In this document: positions 11,636-25,254 of the stretch, piece after piece
How the letters are laid out: every line of letters starts with the position of its first letter
How positions within the stretch are numbered: the first letter of the stretch is position 1
NCBI RefSeq assembly: GCF_000204055.1
Contig: NW_006768768.1
Location: forward strand, 447,758 to 511,757
From: Melampsora larici-populina 98AG31
Lineage: Eukaryota; Basidiomycota; Pucciniomycetes; Pucciniales; Melampsoraceae
Reading direction: 5' to 3'
Length of the DNA: 64,000 nt
Made by a program: the position numbers and the translations under genes
The notes under the pieces: model-generated
The model's database searches: none
What the model saw: the letters and a program-made list of their open reading frames with translations, nothing else
Told to the model about the DNA's origin: nothing

Positions 11636-14600
11636 GGTTTTCTGAAACAGAGGAAAATAGAAATTAATATGGCGCAATCTCGACGCGAAGTTTCGTATCA
11701 TTCTCATCATTTAAAGGCAAACCAGGTTCCCTTGCAGAACCTGACAAACTCCACAATTTTTGAGTTAACTTGAGGACTCAATTCACAAACCTGCACTGTG
11801 AATTGATTTGCATTCACCATCATTTGCAAATGCAGTCATCTACTGTAACCTAGCAGGTTGTCTATCATCACCCAATCCCTTTTGGAAACAATAACCCACA
11901 GCATCCCGGGCAAATTGTTCACAAACCTCACTTCAAGTTAGAATATGTTCAATTTATCTCCCAATAGGGTTTGGGCAAACTGAGTCTTTGTAAAATCGCA
12001 GTTTGGAGTATTTTCACATATTTTCAAAATTAACACGGGACTCCGACAGCTACTGCCTAATGCTACTGCCTAATTGATCAAAAGGAAGGATTTTCAACTC
12101 AATCAAAATGGATCACATGACATGCAACTCCACCATTTTGTGCTTTTGATTGAATCTTAATTTCTTTGCCATGTGTTCCACTAACTTTTCCTAAAGATGT
12201 GTGATTTTCTGTAATCTGACATATTTTCAGGTCAACTCCATTTGAAATCCTTCTCTGTTGAAAAAAAAGAAAATATGCATGTATATGTAGTCTGGGACTG
12301 TGGTGGATCTGCCAGGCCCTTTGTTGGAGTTGCGCCTAAAATCATGAGTTTCACCAAATTCTACTTTGCCCAAACCCTAATTACAGGATTGTCCAAAGTT
12401 GGTAAGTTTATCCAATCAACATCAGATCAGCATCATTGATACAACTCAATTCAAGTTCAATGTTGCAAGCTTTCAGACAATAGTTTCTCAGTGTTGGACA
12501 AGTGGTATGTTTGTTTTCAGCTTTGATTGAAGTCTAGATGTTGTTTGCAGGAACTTCCATTTGACCTTTGTCTTTCTGCATATCATTGGTACCCGTTCTC
12601 AAATCAATCATCCAATCAGGAACATCTAGATTATATTTATAACCTCAATAACTCCTTTCTAAGCTCATAAACAAAAAAATTTCAATATTTGACAATCAAT
12701 ATTGATATTGAACTTCAGAAAACTATATTTCAGTTGATTGAGACATATTAGAACAATTGGCATTCTCTGTATTCCATGGCTGAAATACACCATGTACCTC
12801 AGAGGATCAACATGATTAACCCTTTTCAAATGCTTCAAAATCAATCACAATCCAATATTTTGAATGGTCATCCAAAAATTCAATAGATCTCATTCACACC
12901 AATGAAAGACTACATCATTCAACTATAAGCCTGAAGATGATAGTAAATAGAAGAGAAAATTTTACCCCCTCAAGGTTCAGCATCTATCAGACAAGTTACT
13001 ATCAGACATCTAAGTTAATTTGACCATAGTATTTGATGTTAATGAGTTCACTGTAACACAGTTAAGTATGATTTCAGCCAACTTTGGGCTGGTGAATTGC
13101 TATAAGTGTGCAATTCCAAGCAGCGCAATGCAACAGGTAAACAGGAGCACTGCGGGCAACACATTGAATTAGATCATTGCCTGATGTTTTGCCCCCTGAG
13201 GGTAGAGTTTTCTAGTGATGCCAGCAACACAACTTGGCAGTGGGGTCTGCCTGATCATGTCAACTTACATGATGTCCCTTTGAGCTTTGATAAATGTACA
13301 ACACAACACGCAATGGTGAGAAACACAAACGTAGAGCCTTTGCCAGTTGAGGTGCAGCCAAGTGGGTGAAGAAGACACCCCTTCTATTGAGCGCAATAAG
13401 TATTGCTTGTAACACAAAGCAACAACCCAATGTTGGTTCAGCAGCACATTTTCCACTAAAAACAATTGTTTTGTGACCAAGGATGGAACAATGAAAAAAC
13501 TTTCAAAAATTGTGGAAAGGATGTTTTAGGGATCAATCCGAAAAAAAGTAGAAGGAGGAGTACATGATTAAGATCCCAAATTCAAATTCAGAATCAGATC
13601 TTTTTGGTTTTATTGCTAACCACTTTGACCACTTGGGTAGTCTTACACTTGGTAAACACGAATCAAGGAACACTTGATCCACATCTAGAATGATCAAGAC
13701 CCTCAATTCAAAACCAAGCATGAATTTTCAGCTCCTTCCATATGGTTTGTCATTGATATTTAACTCAAGTTTGATTAATTTCAATCTAAAAGCTATTTTG
13801 ATGGAATTTGACATTTATCAATTTTTGACAACAATGAGAAGCTGGGGATAATTGAACCTGATGATCATGAGATTCAAAATTCAATCTCGAATTTGCCATA
13901 AAACTTACAAAACAACTGGTGCATTTTGAAGGTCTTCCTTACTTACCCTTTGTTTACAAGGCTGGTGTCACAAAATCTGATCATCAAGCCATTTTAATTT
14001 TATCAATCCTTCATTGGGCTTAATCATCTCTCTAAGGGAGTCCACTATGTAAGTTTTGTGTTCCTGACCACAACATTTAATCATGTGTGTAACAAGTAAA
14101 TTGGTAAACACATGAAATCCACTATGAGCTGCTTTACCGTCTGATTTACCAACAATAAGGCATTGTAATTCAGCCAATTCCACAGTGACAAAACATCGAC
14201 ATGAAATATCATACATATTTCATATAACTCATTGAAAAACTAATCATCTCATCATCACAATGCCCACTTTGTAGAGAAGACAAGTCGATGTCCTGTTGAA
14301 GTCTTCAAATGCCAAGGAGGAAAAAAAGGACTACAATCAACCGGTGTTTGAATTCTTGTTTGATAAACCTCACACATCAACTACTCCTCCTCAGACTCAC
14401 ATCCAGATAGATTGAGACCCTGCTCAACATGCTCAGCAACTATACAATGACTATTTTGCACTCATCATGTGGTGAATGGGGCACCTTTGGCACTCCCAGG
14501 AGCGCCAATGGCCATTTTGGGAGCTATCAGGAGCTGCTAGAAAAGCTGGTAAAAAATCCACTACAGAGCTTTCATATTGATGTAAGCTGTTTGGTTTTGT

Positions 14601-16779
14601 AACAGAATAAGTGAGGGGTACTTCTGTGTTACTAGAGACATGACAAAAGCTTTTCAATCAAACAAATAAAAGAAAATTTGCTCGAAACGAAAAAAAGCCG
14701 CCGCCGAAAATTCAATTCTGTTGTCACCAAAACCTAAACCCTGTTGTTGTTAATCACGGTCATAGCTACATCAGTTTGACCGCGATACTTTGATAGAACG
14801 ACCACTTACGGGCATGTTAACGGAAACTTAACCAATGCAGTCAACAAAAGCTACACCCTGTTGTTTCTAATCACGGTCATAGCTATATCAGCATGACCCC
14901 GACCCTTCATATAACAAACCCGTCTGGGCAGTAAATGAGAGAGGGCTCAGCCCATCGTCAAAACCCGTTGACTTTCTGCGCCTGGGTCTCCGCCTCACAC
15001 CTTCTTTTGCGGAGAGTTGTCATTCTGCACCATTGCCGTCATAGGGCCTCATACCTGTTGGTGTGGTACACCCTGTATCTCTGATCATGGTCATAGCTAC
15101 ATCAGCATGACTCTGACCCTTAAATAGAACGGGCCAGTCTGGGCAGTGAATGAGAGAAGGCTCAGACCATTGCCAAAACCCATTGACAGTCTCTGCCTGG
15201 GTCTCCACGACACAACTTCTTTTGCGAAGAGTTGTCATTCTCCATCATTGCCATCATAGGTCCTCACAGCCATTGGCGGGGCACAATTTGCACGATGTTG
15301 ACCTGTTATTGCATTTGCGGAAAGTGATGCAATTTAAATCAGGGCTGACAGTCCAATTAAGTAGAGCAACCGAGCCCTTTGCTATCAACTTGACTAGGTC
15401 AGGCGCCTTCACTGACTGTGAGGCAAGACTAACCCTGCAATGCAGGTTAGTTAATATCATCACTACCAGCCAGTCAGGGCCAAAAAGTTGTTATCGGAGT
15501 AGCATGGTAGCATTTGGTTTATTTTAAGGCATGCTTAATAGCGGATGACGGTGGAGAAATATGAGGGCAAAGGGGTGATGCATTGCTAAGGGAGGCAGAA
15601 GAGCATTGGAGGATGTGTCAAAGGTTGCATGGGGACTGTGATGGTCCTTTGTCCGCAGTGACAAAGTAACGTTGTAATTGAGCAGTGCATCTTTACACAG
15701 AGCACGGGAGGGCGGCGGGCTGCCCAGGGGACTCTAGTGTGCTCTAGATAAATATTACGGATGATCTGGAGTGTGACTTAGCAACAAAAACCTCATATCC
15801 TGCTCATCTTCCACATAATAGTTGAAGTTCTACATTCCAAAATGCCCATCAAAGTACCTGAATATTTGTTTTGGATACAACCACCTAGTAAAAGCTATAC
15901 CAGATGACTTGACTTCAAATCTTTAGACCAACGTAACAACAGCCAATGTCTTTCTAAGTCCATGGACTGCAACTTAGTGATGGATGGAAAGCCAGCCAGA
16001 ATATATCATCATATGACTCAACACTGCAAGTTTGTCTCCACATCTTACAAACTTACAAATCAGCAGATGAGGAACTTGAGCTGATCCAAACCAGTGAAGC
16101 CATACCTGCAACAGCAAACACCACCAACACAAGACAGACCAACAATCCAGAGAGCCCAATGATCAAGCAACCCAAGTAGCAGCCCAACTTCAGTTCTTTC
16201 TTCAAGCATTGGAAACCAGACAAAGTCATGGAAACTTATGAACATCTGCTCAAAGCTCTTATTACTGGCCATCTTTGGTTCCTTCATAAACCATCCTTCT
16301 GAGCCTTTCAATGCAGTATTTTGATCACATTGTACACTCCTGCCTCCTGTTTCATGATGATGGATACAGTTCTTCTCTGACTTCACACTTCATATTTGGT
16401 CAAAACCAAGGCTGAACTCAAAGAACCCACCAATCTTGCCATCTTGCTTGCTTGATGGACTGACTGTTTGCAGAAAAGTGTCTATGCTCTCCTCCTTCTC
16501 TGTGGTACACAGATTTAACAATTAATTCATGTATTGGATCTTGATGATGTTCGACACACCTCTGTAACCATATTGGCAGCCTTGAAGGATCCCCGCCATG
16601 GGCAAGCTTCAACCTGGGAACAAATCTGTACCATTGTCACTGAATCTTCTAGCTCAATGATCAAGTTATGGGTAAGTCTGAATCAAACTTGTATTTGTAC
16701 CACACCTTCTCCTCATTATGATTTTCACCAGACAATGTTTAGCTTTTTAAGTATCACAAGAAAATGGTGAACACCAATT
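11636..16779. other. Long gene-poor interval
   Basis: About 5 kb without a supportable gene. The sequence is AT-rich with only short, compositionally random frames. The recognisable structure is the tandem repeat at 14857-15286, listed separately. The segment 15950-16600 has short frames on both strands without domain similarity. It may be decayed transposon DNA continuous with the hAT relic that follows. Confidence 0.4.
14857..15286. repeat. Tandem repeat of about 214 bp, two full copies plus a partial third upstream
   Basis: The phrase ATCACGGTCATAGCTACATC recurs near 14752, 14870 and (as ATCATGGTCATAGC) 15084. The last two head copies of about 214 bp that share ATAGAACNNGCC-like blocks, GTCTGGGCAGT, GAGAGAGGCTCAG, TGCCTGGGTCTCC and GAGAGTTGTCATTCT-like segments. 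The copies differ by many transitions, so the duplication is old. No coding capacity is preserved. Confidence 0.75.
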
Positions 16780-17727
16780 CCAATCATGTTATCCCATTGG
16801 TATATTGCTTGCATGTATTCAATCTGATTGCAAAGAGGGTTGTTGGTCATGTGGAGATGAACTGAATTATTGAACTTGATCAAGCAATAGTTAATCTCTT
16901 CATCTCCTCAAGCTTCTGGAGTCAAAATTTGTTAAAGGGAAAACAAAGAATGTGTTACTCATGGCCTTTGCACACTCTGTGAATCTAGATGGTATTTGAT
17001 GGCAAAGGTTACAATATCTGTCAAAAGTCATGACAAGGGGTTTCAAAGTTGCCTTGCAATGAGAGACAATCAGGTTTTGACTACAAACATCAACAAAAAT
17101 ATCATCATTGCGATAATCTTACCTCAAACTCAGTCCTGGTAAAATTTGGTAGACCCATTGTAGATGCTATCAGGCAATTAGAAAAAGGAAACACATTGGT
17201 TGGAGATATTTGGAAGAAGATCAGCACTGTTTATCAGCAACTCCTAGCAATAGATCTATCCCTCTATGCACAATTAAAACCCTTCAAAGTGCACTGCTTG
17301 CAAGTCTTACATGAGCCTTCCAAGCCATCCAATGAACCAATCTATATCATCCAATTCTTCTTGAACCCAATGGTTTGTCCAGTCACTGTTCCACAGGCAT
17401 TTACAATTGATGATATGATCAAGATGATCATATCATTAGCAAAAGCTTGGAACTACAAGAAGGCTGATGCCCTAAGCCTTTGTGAGCAAGTGTTACGCTA
17501 CTTCAATGGTGTTGGAGTCTTTTGTGTTTCAACAAAAAGCAAGTTTATTTATTAATGTTTGTAAATTTACTGATATATTTGACAACACATTCAACCATCC
17601 AATCAGCTTCTGGCTTGCTCTTCCAACAACTCCACAAACTTTCCAGCTCAAGACCTTTGAAATCCAAGTGAACAAACTTTTTGCACAGGCTTTAGGCGTT
17701 GAAAGCATCTTTTCATTGATGAGCTAA
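16780..17727 (+). pseudogene. hAT-superfamily transposase relic
   Basis: Several frame-broken pieces on the + strand follow the order of a hAT transposase. Near 16880-17040 an Ile/Phe-rich part (SSSFWSQNLLKGKT-like) is read. From 17100 to 17540 there is LTSNSVLVKFGRPIVDAI, then EPIYIIQFFLNPMVCP and an alpha-helical tail. At 17550-17727 the C-terminal dimerisation-type segment reads PISFWLALPTTPQTFQL, then FAQALGVESIFSLMS, comparable to the usual A-x-E-R-V-F-S end of hAT proteins (here V-E-S-I-F-S). Stops and frameshifts make it non-functional. Terminal repeats were not found. Assignment rests on pattern similarity only. Confidence 0.6.
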
Positions 17728-18222
17728 ACAAAAACCAAAAAGCACCACTCAATGTAGATATCTACATCGAGGTTTGTGTGTTGGATGGTCTGAAAGTACA
17801 GCAAACCATTATAGACCAATCCTCACCCAATCCATTCTCTACCTCATATTTTTTCTCATGTACCAAACCAAACCCCCAATGAAATTACAAAATCTAATCA
17901 AACTTTCCATTTCGTTTCCTATTCATTATTTCATTTATGTAATCATACAATTTATTACATTTAGAAATTAACAAAACAAAAGTGAAGGAAACCAAAATTC
18001 TAAAGATATCAACTAATTAAAAGAAAAACCTAAACATCAAATTATTTAATCCCAAGAAATTACAAAAAAACAAAACCCATCAAAAATGAAACGAAAAAGA
18101 AAGACCAACAATTTGATTCCAGCAATTTGATTCTCTTCTTCAAAAGTCCCAATCGTCCCCTCCCCACCAAAATTAAAAAATTGAAAAAAATAACAACCCA
18201 ATAATAAAGACTTCAAAAAAAT
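17728..18222. other. A/T-rich spacer downstream of the SANT-domain gene
   Basis: Very A-rich on the + strand, with no ORF of note. It includes the likely 3' UTR and polyadenylation region of the minus-strand gene ending at 18223. Confidence 0.5.
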
Positions 18223-21200
18223 TTAAGATTTAGATAAATCATTAAGTTCATGGAACAATGATCTTTTTCCCTTGAGTTCAATCCCATTACTAGATCCGAT
18301 TCCTAAACTAATCTCACGTTGTTGTTGATATTGATGATCATTCAATTCCGACTTTTTTTGTAAAGCTTTAACTCTTCTAACTAAACAAGACCTACAAAAT
18401 CGCCCCCCCCACCCAAAAAAAAATCAGTAAGACCTCTCACACAAAAAGAAAACCTAAACCAAAAAGAGAAAGACTACTCACCATTCCCATTCTTTTTGAC
18501 ATTGATTTCGATCCAATTTCAAAACTTTTAATAATTTCAAAACCACAGTAGTAGGATGAACAGGATTACTAGAATTAGAAGCACGTTGAGCTTTCCTCAA
18601 ACATGATTCTAAGATTTGCCAATCAGTTTTAGTCCAATAATTAAAATCAGCTTTATAATTTAAAGTTTTCATTGGTGAAGAATAATTGGTGGTAGTGGTA
18701 TTTGAAGATAAACTTTTGATCCTTGGAATCGGTTTAGAAGATGAACTTTGAGGAACGTGTTGTTGAGAAAATACACTAGAACTTTTTTCCTTTCTTCTTT
18801 CTCCTTCTTCTGTATCGATTCGGTTTAAAGTTTTATTAGGTCTTGGTGAAAGCATATTAGAAACCATTTCATCAATCCTATCTTCATTAGATTCAAGATC
18901 TTCATCATCTTCCTCATCCTCATCCTCATCATCTTTATCTTCATCAACCACACTCAAAGTTTTGTTCCGATCGTGTTGCTGATAAAACAAAGACCTTTCA
19001 GCCCTAGCTTCTTCTTTTAAAATAGATTCTTCCATCTGATGTTCTAATTGATCATGATTGATAGCTTCATTATCTTCAATCTTAAATCCACGTGGTATAA
19101 AACCATGATAAACTTTCAAGATAGCAGCAGCTTGAGCTGCAGTTTTAGGATCAGATGATGAGATTTGTAGTACTCGAGATGGATTACTTGGAATTGGTGA
19201 AAGAAATGGTGAAGGTCTTTGAAGTCGGGTTCCATGGGGCGTGGAAGTAAGCAGAGATCTACGAGTAGAATTAATTCTGACTGCTGGAGGATCAATCATA
19301 TCGTCTACTGTTCAAGATGATAAATAATCAATATTGATATTTTTATTTCTTATCTGATTCACACCAAACTCAGAATATGCAGCAAATCACGCACATCTAT
19401 CATCAATGCCAATATTCTCGACGGCAGAGTTATTACCAGAAACGCGATCGTGAGGAGTCTTGATGAGGTCTACTGGTTCAGGAGATACATCTCTAAGCGA
19501 AGACTTAGAAGAATCTGAAAGGCAGGGAAACATAATTAGTTCTCTAAGTATAAAATCCAACTATACTGAAGAAAAATAAGGAACTGACTTGTTGTCAATA
19601 AGGGTTGTCTTTTGTTTTCGAGTTGTTGAGCAATTGACTGAAACTGTTCTTTCTTCTGATATTGATCATTTTTTAAACAAGCGTGAGATGAAGTACGGTC
19701 ACTGGACAAACGACCACAAGAGGAGGATTGTGATCTAGTGTCAAAGATAGGTTGGCTCGGAGGATGAATCCCATCTGAACCACGCGATGACGTAGCTGGA
19801 GCGCCCAAACGGACAGATTGAAATTCCATAGGTGGCGTAATCATGACAGAACCATCTGCTGAATCTTTTTGAGAGGTAGGAAGATGGACGCTTCGCTTGG
19901 AGATGTCAAATTGCTTAGGCGGGTTTTGAGATTCACTTGATGAGACACGATCAGCAGATGATGAGGACGATGATGGACCGTGTACCGGAGTAGTGTCGCG
20001 CGCGTTGATGATATCCTGTACTTCAGCTTCTCTTGATATAATCTTCGGGGCAGAGGAATCGGCGTCTTGTCCAGCGGCTGGATCCAAATCTAATGTATCT
20101 TGTTGCGGTGTTGTCACCTGATCGGAGTCTGGTGTAGTCTCTTGATTAGAATGTGACAGAAGATCTGGATTTGATGGGTTAGCTTGATTAGAATCTGACA
20201 TTTGATCAGGGTCTGATCGAGAATTACTCCTAATGCTGCTTTCAGAAAGCTCTGCTTGTCCAATTTCTCGTTGTCTGCTCCTCTCTGAATCCGATTCATA
20301 CAAGGCAGACACATCGCCCATCGCCTCAGTGCGTGTTACACGGTCCGATGAAGTCTGACCATCAGAATTATTTGATGATGAGTCCGTGCAAGATTTCGCG
20401 GGCTCGTCCTCATTGTCGTCTTGGGAGGAATCTGCCATCTCTTCATCTGCGAGTTCTTGATGAGTCTGTTTCTCATAGTGTGCTGGTGAATCGCGTGATT
20501 GGCCACATGCATCATGCATCGACATGGAACTATGATGCCTTTGATCATCATTTGGGGGAACAATGTCATCTTCTTGACCCGATAATCCACAATGTGATGA
20601 TGGATTATTCCTATTGTCAGGCGACGCTTCGTCTTCCTGCTCAAGATCATGATCGTCTGTTTCACCCCGATCATCCTCACTCGGGCTAATGACTTCTTCA
20701 TCGTGAGTTTCGGTATGATGAACGTGTTGATCTTCTTGAACCGGCATCTTGGCCAATCCCGAGTTTTCGTCTTCTAACGAGTCTTCCTCTTCCAATAACT
20801 GAGAAGCTCTCATAGAAGGTCTGGGCAAAATCGGTGTGAAAGGAAGATCTGAGTGACGATGAATCTTGAGCAGACCTTTTGGGGTAGATTGAAGAACAAC
20901 ATTTTCCTCTGGTGGCCAATTCTGTAAAACCATTTCGACATGTCCCATAGTGAGCCTAGATCTGGAACGCTTCCGTTGTCGAATTCCATCATGATCATCA
21001 TCCGCGCAAGTGATCGTGACTTCAACATCAGAGTTTTCAATTTCGAATTCTTGAAACGCGTTGTGTTTATCCCATTCTCTTGGTTTAGGAGGTGTTCCAA
21101 GCCTTTTCTTGTGCCTCAGAGCTTGGAAACTGGTGTTCGGAGAGGAAGGACTTGTCGAACCGTGGTTCAGTTGCATGATCCGGTTGGATGGGACTGACTG

Positions 21201-22427
21201 ATTCTTAATAGTAGGGCTGCGTAGGGGAAGTGAAGTTTTTTGATTAGAGTATCGATCTAAAAGTTGACCCGCCTGCTGATTCGTAGAATCACTCGTCAGA
21301 ACCTCCCTGCTTGAAGCCGAATCGATTCGTGGAGAGCGCTTGGGCGGAATGTTGTTGAGAGGCGTCAGCGATGAGCGGATAGAAGCAGAGGACACAGATT
21401 GAGTAGCCTTTCTTCTAGAAGTAGGCCGACAAGTATCACTGGAGGCTACTGAACTTGCAGATGACGAACTGACGACGATATTCTCATGCACAATCTCGAG
21501 GAATTGACTTGAAGAAGAACCTCGAGGCTGAGAGATTATGGTTTCGTGTGCAGACGATGATCTACTAGGACCTCTTGAGGATGGTGTGGGGGGAGGTGAA
21601 GAGAGTTGAGCTTGATTCTGTTGGTCATCTTGTAGGTTCGTTGGCCATGCGGCTGGGGTGTCTGACTCTCCATCTGAGCTTTGATCATCAAGCTGAATAT
21701 GTGAGGGTGGTTCAAGGATTGGAACGGCAGAAGGCAGACGCGTAGCAGTTGATGAATCACAAGAGTTTCGCGCCAGAGAGCCTTCGCTAGAGTTTCTTTC
21801 TTGACGAGAACTGACAGTGATTCGGGTCATGTGCTGTGAGTCTTTTCCTGAAAGATGAGGTGAGTTATGCCGGTTGAGTGTCGCAGAGATAGATGCGTGA
21901 TCTCTTGAATCTGATGAACGAGGAAGAGGTGATTTTGAGACCGTATTGTCTTTGACGTGACTTTCTGGACGACTTCTGTTCTCAGATGAGAAACGAGTAG
22001 GAGTATTGAGTTGATCTGGCCCAGGAGAAGCAAAAGTAGCAGTTGATATACTAGCAGATGGAAGTGAATATTGATTTTGATTTGATTCGAGAGTCTTGAT
22101 TAAAGGAAGATGATGATGAAACGTTTCAAAATTAGAATGTGCACGCGATTGACGACGTAGATGACGATTAGCTTGTTTTGTAGGAGAATCTTTGAGTATT
22201 AAAGGGTCTTCGCTGTCACTCAGAGGTTGAGAAACGTGATCTAAGATGATAGTTGGAGTACCAGGACGAGCAATGTGGAGTTCAGTATCGAATGGTTTGA
22301 TGTCAATCGAAGGATCTTGAAGTTGATGATGAGATTTGAGGTGATTTAGTAAATGATGTGCTTTCCTTTTAGTTGGTATTCGACTTCGTGGTGTTAAATT
22401 CGAAGGATTGCTGTTGTCAGTTTTCAT
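18223..22427 (-). CDS. Large Ser-rich nuclear protein with C-terminal SANT/Myb-like domain, 1317 aa
   Basis: Four exons: 22427-19589, 19514-19395, 19307-18482 and 18391-18223 (3954 nt, 1318 codons). Residues 1 to about 950 are low-complexity, rich in Ser, Asp, Gln, Asn and Arg, with basic clusters near the N-terminus (TPRSRIPTKRKAHHLL). An acidic run (EDKDDEDEDEEDDED) lies near residue 1110. The only compact domain is at about 1209-1276: NYWTKTDWQILESCLRKAQ, then KLLKVLKLDRNQCQKEWEWS, then CLVRRVKALQKK. Its Trp spacing matches a SANT/Myb-like helix-turn-helix. The domain is assembled across the last intron, which supports that splice. A chromatin or transcription role is inferred from composition. 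I do not recognise a specific ortholog. Confidence 0.8.
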
Positions 22428-23766
22428 GATGATGAGAATGGTGTTGATGATACAAAAGAAGGGAAGAAAGTATTGAAACTGAGTATGTACTACAACCTAA
22501 AATGCTTTTAATGAATGCTTGATGCTTGATGAGGTCTTCACTTCTCAACAACGACGACAACAAAAACAACAACAACAATGGGGCCTTTTTAGATACACAC
22601 ACTACAACTCAACTCACCCACTTCTTCATCTCACTTGCTTCAATCATCAACTCACTACCAAGCTCATCATCTCAAGCTTAATAAGGGTGGCTTCATTGTC
22701 ACCAAACTTAACTCACTGTTCTACAGCTACTCCCACCTACTTACCATTTGATTCAACCCTGGTTTAAAATAGCAAAACGAATGGTACACTACAAGTAGAT
22801 CTGTCTCATGACTTGGATAGTCAAACCAAGTCAAACCATCAGTCTTCCCTTGATCAACTTAGGAGTAACAAATACAATCAGTAGGAGCGAAAGACTCGAT
22901 CAACCTTCAAATCCCGTTGTCATGTTGATGTCGAGGGCGCCTGACGGCGCGCCTTCCCACGCGTGCGCGTTCGGCACGCTTCTTTGTAATGGAAATTGCT
23001 TTTTTGATTTAAGGAATTTTCTACAACATGAGTATTTACTCACACTTTAGACTTGTTTATTGAGACACAGATACACTGATAGCTCTGCCAGTGGCAGATT
23101 AGACCAGCTCGTAAGTCTTTCCAACATTGCGGCAAGCGGACTGATTCATGGATACCGAAATTTGTGAATGCAAATCGAAATTCAAACATTCCGCTAGACT
23201 ATCGATGCGCGCTCTTGATCACGGGCGGCTCGTATTTCCTTGATCCTCCAATTGGTCTCTGCTCTTACATGCCATATAATCACGGATATCCGCTGAACAA
23301 AGAACAAGTTGAAATCAAAATGTTTCAAAGTGGTGGTACAGTATTCATCTTGAACACAAGAGATGCTTATGGGATTAGAGGGGTTATGGGCTGCTGTATG
23401 TATACAAGCGACTTGTTTCTCCGAATGGGAGTGGTGAGGATCAGACTTCATTTGTAGGTGCACATGATGGTGAGTGAGGTGTACCCTGGTCTACTGTCCA
23501 GTCAGTGAAGAAACTTGCAATTTGATCAAAGGAGGAAGAGAGGTTTGTGCGGGTTTGTGTGAAATGAACGGATCATGGTGTATGCTTTTGTTCTCCACCT
23601 GTTTGGTTCCGATCGAAGTTATAAGGTCTTGAAATGTCTTGAACTGAAGCATGCCTCTCACAAAACATACATCAAACCTCATCAGATCCCCAAAGGAGCG
23701 CAATTGATAGAACTTGATACTCCCCCCATATCTATCGACTCCAGTTGTTTTGTCTCTCTCATCGAA
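22428..23766. other. Intergenic region between divergent genes
   Basis: It should contain the 5' regions of the SANT-domain gene (leftward) and wax-synthase-like gene B (rightward). A short GC-rich, CpG-rich patch occurs at 22935-22980. An open frame at 23160-23460 has no recognisable domain and lacks consistent splice context, so no gene is called. Confidence 0.4.
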
Positions 23767-25254
23767 ATGTCATTGACAGCCTTAGTTGGAGCCTTCTGGT
23801 CGACAGAAGCAACACCATCATGTCGGCAACCTTCTTATACATTCATCGTCCGTTTTCTGCCTCTTTGGATTCAATGCTCTCTTTTACATTCTCGATTCGC
23901 CCAATCTTCAATGATGCGTTCAATCAGATTGTGCCTTGCGCCGTTGAACTTTCTCATCGCTATCACAACTCCGGTGGATTATTGTTTCCTGCCGGTCATG
24001 AAACGTGGGTACATTAACATGGCTTTCGCAGTATGGAGCTTTCATTTGGCTGCAAAATCAATCGAGTGGGGCATGACTGGCGGATACTGGGAAGGGAAGT
24101 ATTGGACCAGATCTGTCTCAAAGTCTTCTTCTACTTCAACGACGCAAATTCAGAATGCAGCACCCATGAAGACTGATTGGAGCGAGATTGCTGGATGGAC
24201 CACCGAGCAATTTTTCTGGTATGTATAAATATGCTTCTTGGGTTGAAGATCACGAGTTCTGTCTAATTACCTACCTTGTTTCTGGGTCAATCGTTCATCA
24301 TAATCAGTCTTCGGGGCCTTCAGTATGGCTGGGGCCAACAGATCAGGGTTGAAAGTCCACGCCTGCCTGCGGTGATTCGAAGAATATTTCTTATGAATCT
24401 GCTCAACACGTCTTCACTTGCTTTCCTCCTCTTGGTTCGCGATCAAAAATCGCCCGCCCGGGCTCTGGAGGCCATCGGAATCCCCAAATTCGGAATAAAC
24501 GACTTTCTGGCAGAATCACTGACAACCCTAGCTTTTGGTTTTCTCTTAATCTCGGGAACCGATTTATCTATCTCTCAAATGAATGTACAATGTCATCTGG
24601 TTCATTGGTTGGGAAAACGTGTTTGGATTCCAGAATGGATATTGAGATCTACTGATCCAACCCTAGCTCATCCTGCCTTCGACTCACCTCATTCCGCGAC
24701 TTCTCTTAGTTGGTTTTGGGGAAAAGGTTGGCACCAAATGTTCAGAAGAGATTTTTTAATGTGTGGTGGGTACCCTGCAAGTACAATAGCCAGAAAGCTG
24801 GGAGGTGGGTTGACGGCTCAAAAGATTTGTGGACTGTTTGGGAGTTTTTTTGTTAGTGCCGTGTTGCACGAGTATGGTGAGTGCTTTTATAATATTAGGC
24901 TTCATTTCGCATTCTGAAACGTCCTCTTCCAAATTCCGTTTAGTGGTACATCACTTTGCTCCTAAATCACACCCATCCCCACATGTTTACTTCCAGGAAT
25001 TCCCAGCATCTTTCGCATATTTCTTGATCCAACCTGTTGGCATACTTCTAGAGCCTTACATCATCCCATTGATACCTCGTAAGATGGGAGGAGGATGGCT
25101 ATGGGTATTGGTTTTCACGCTATTGACTGCAACACCCTTTAGAAAACAGTGGATTCGTGACTTTAGACTACTAGATAATGTATTTAAGCCACTCGAAGAT
25201 TGGAATATGTGGACTTTCCTCATTCCTGGATTGACTTATGACCTCCGATTCTAA
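23767..25254 (+). CDS. Wax-synthase-domain (MBOAT) acyltransferase-like protein B, 443 aa
   Basis: Exons 23767-24218, 24308-24876 and 24944-25254 (1332 nt, 444 codons). The start MSLTALVGAFW aligns with paralogs A and C. Conserved blocks are RFLPLWIQCSLLHSRF, SIEWGMTGGYWEGKYW, LRGLQYGWGQQ, ATSLSWFWGKGWHQMFRRDF, KICGLFGSFFVSAVLHEYG (MBOAT-type His) and HVYFQEFPASFAYFLIQP. The middle exon is 569 nt, as in A and C. The family acylates alcohols or sterols at the ER membrane; the substrate is not known. Located about 1.8 kb upstream of C in the same orientation, consistent with tandem duplication. Confidence 0.88.

Noticed and set aside
19536..19588. Extension of the 963-codon frame to its own stop
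   Set aside because: The last codons are intronic: a GTCAGT donor at 19588 joins in phase to 19514, giving the longer SANT-containing protein.
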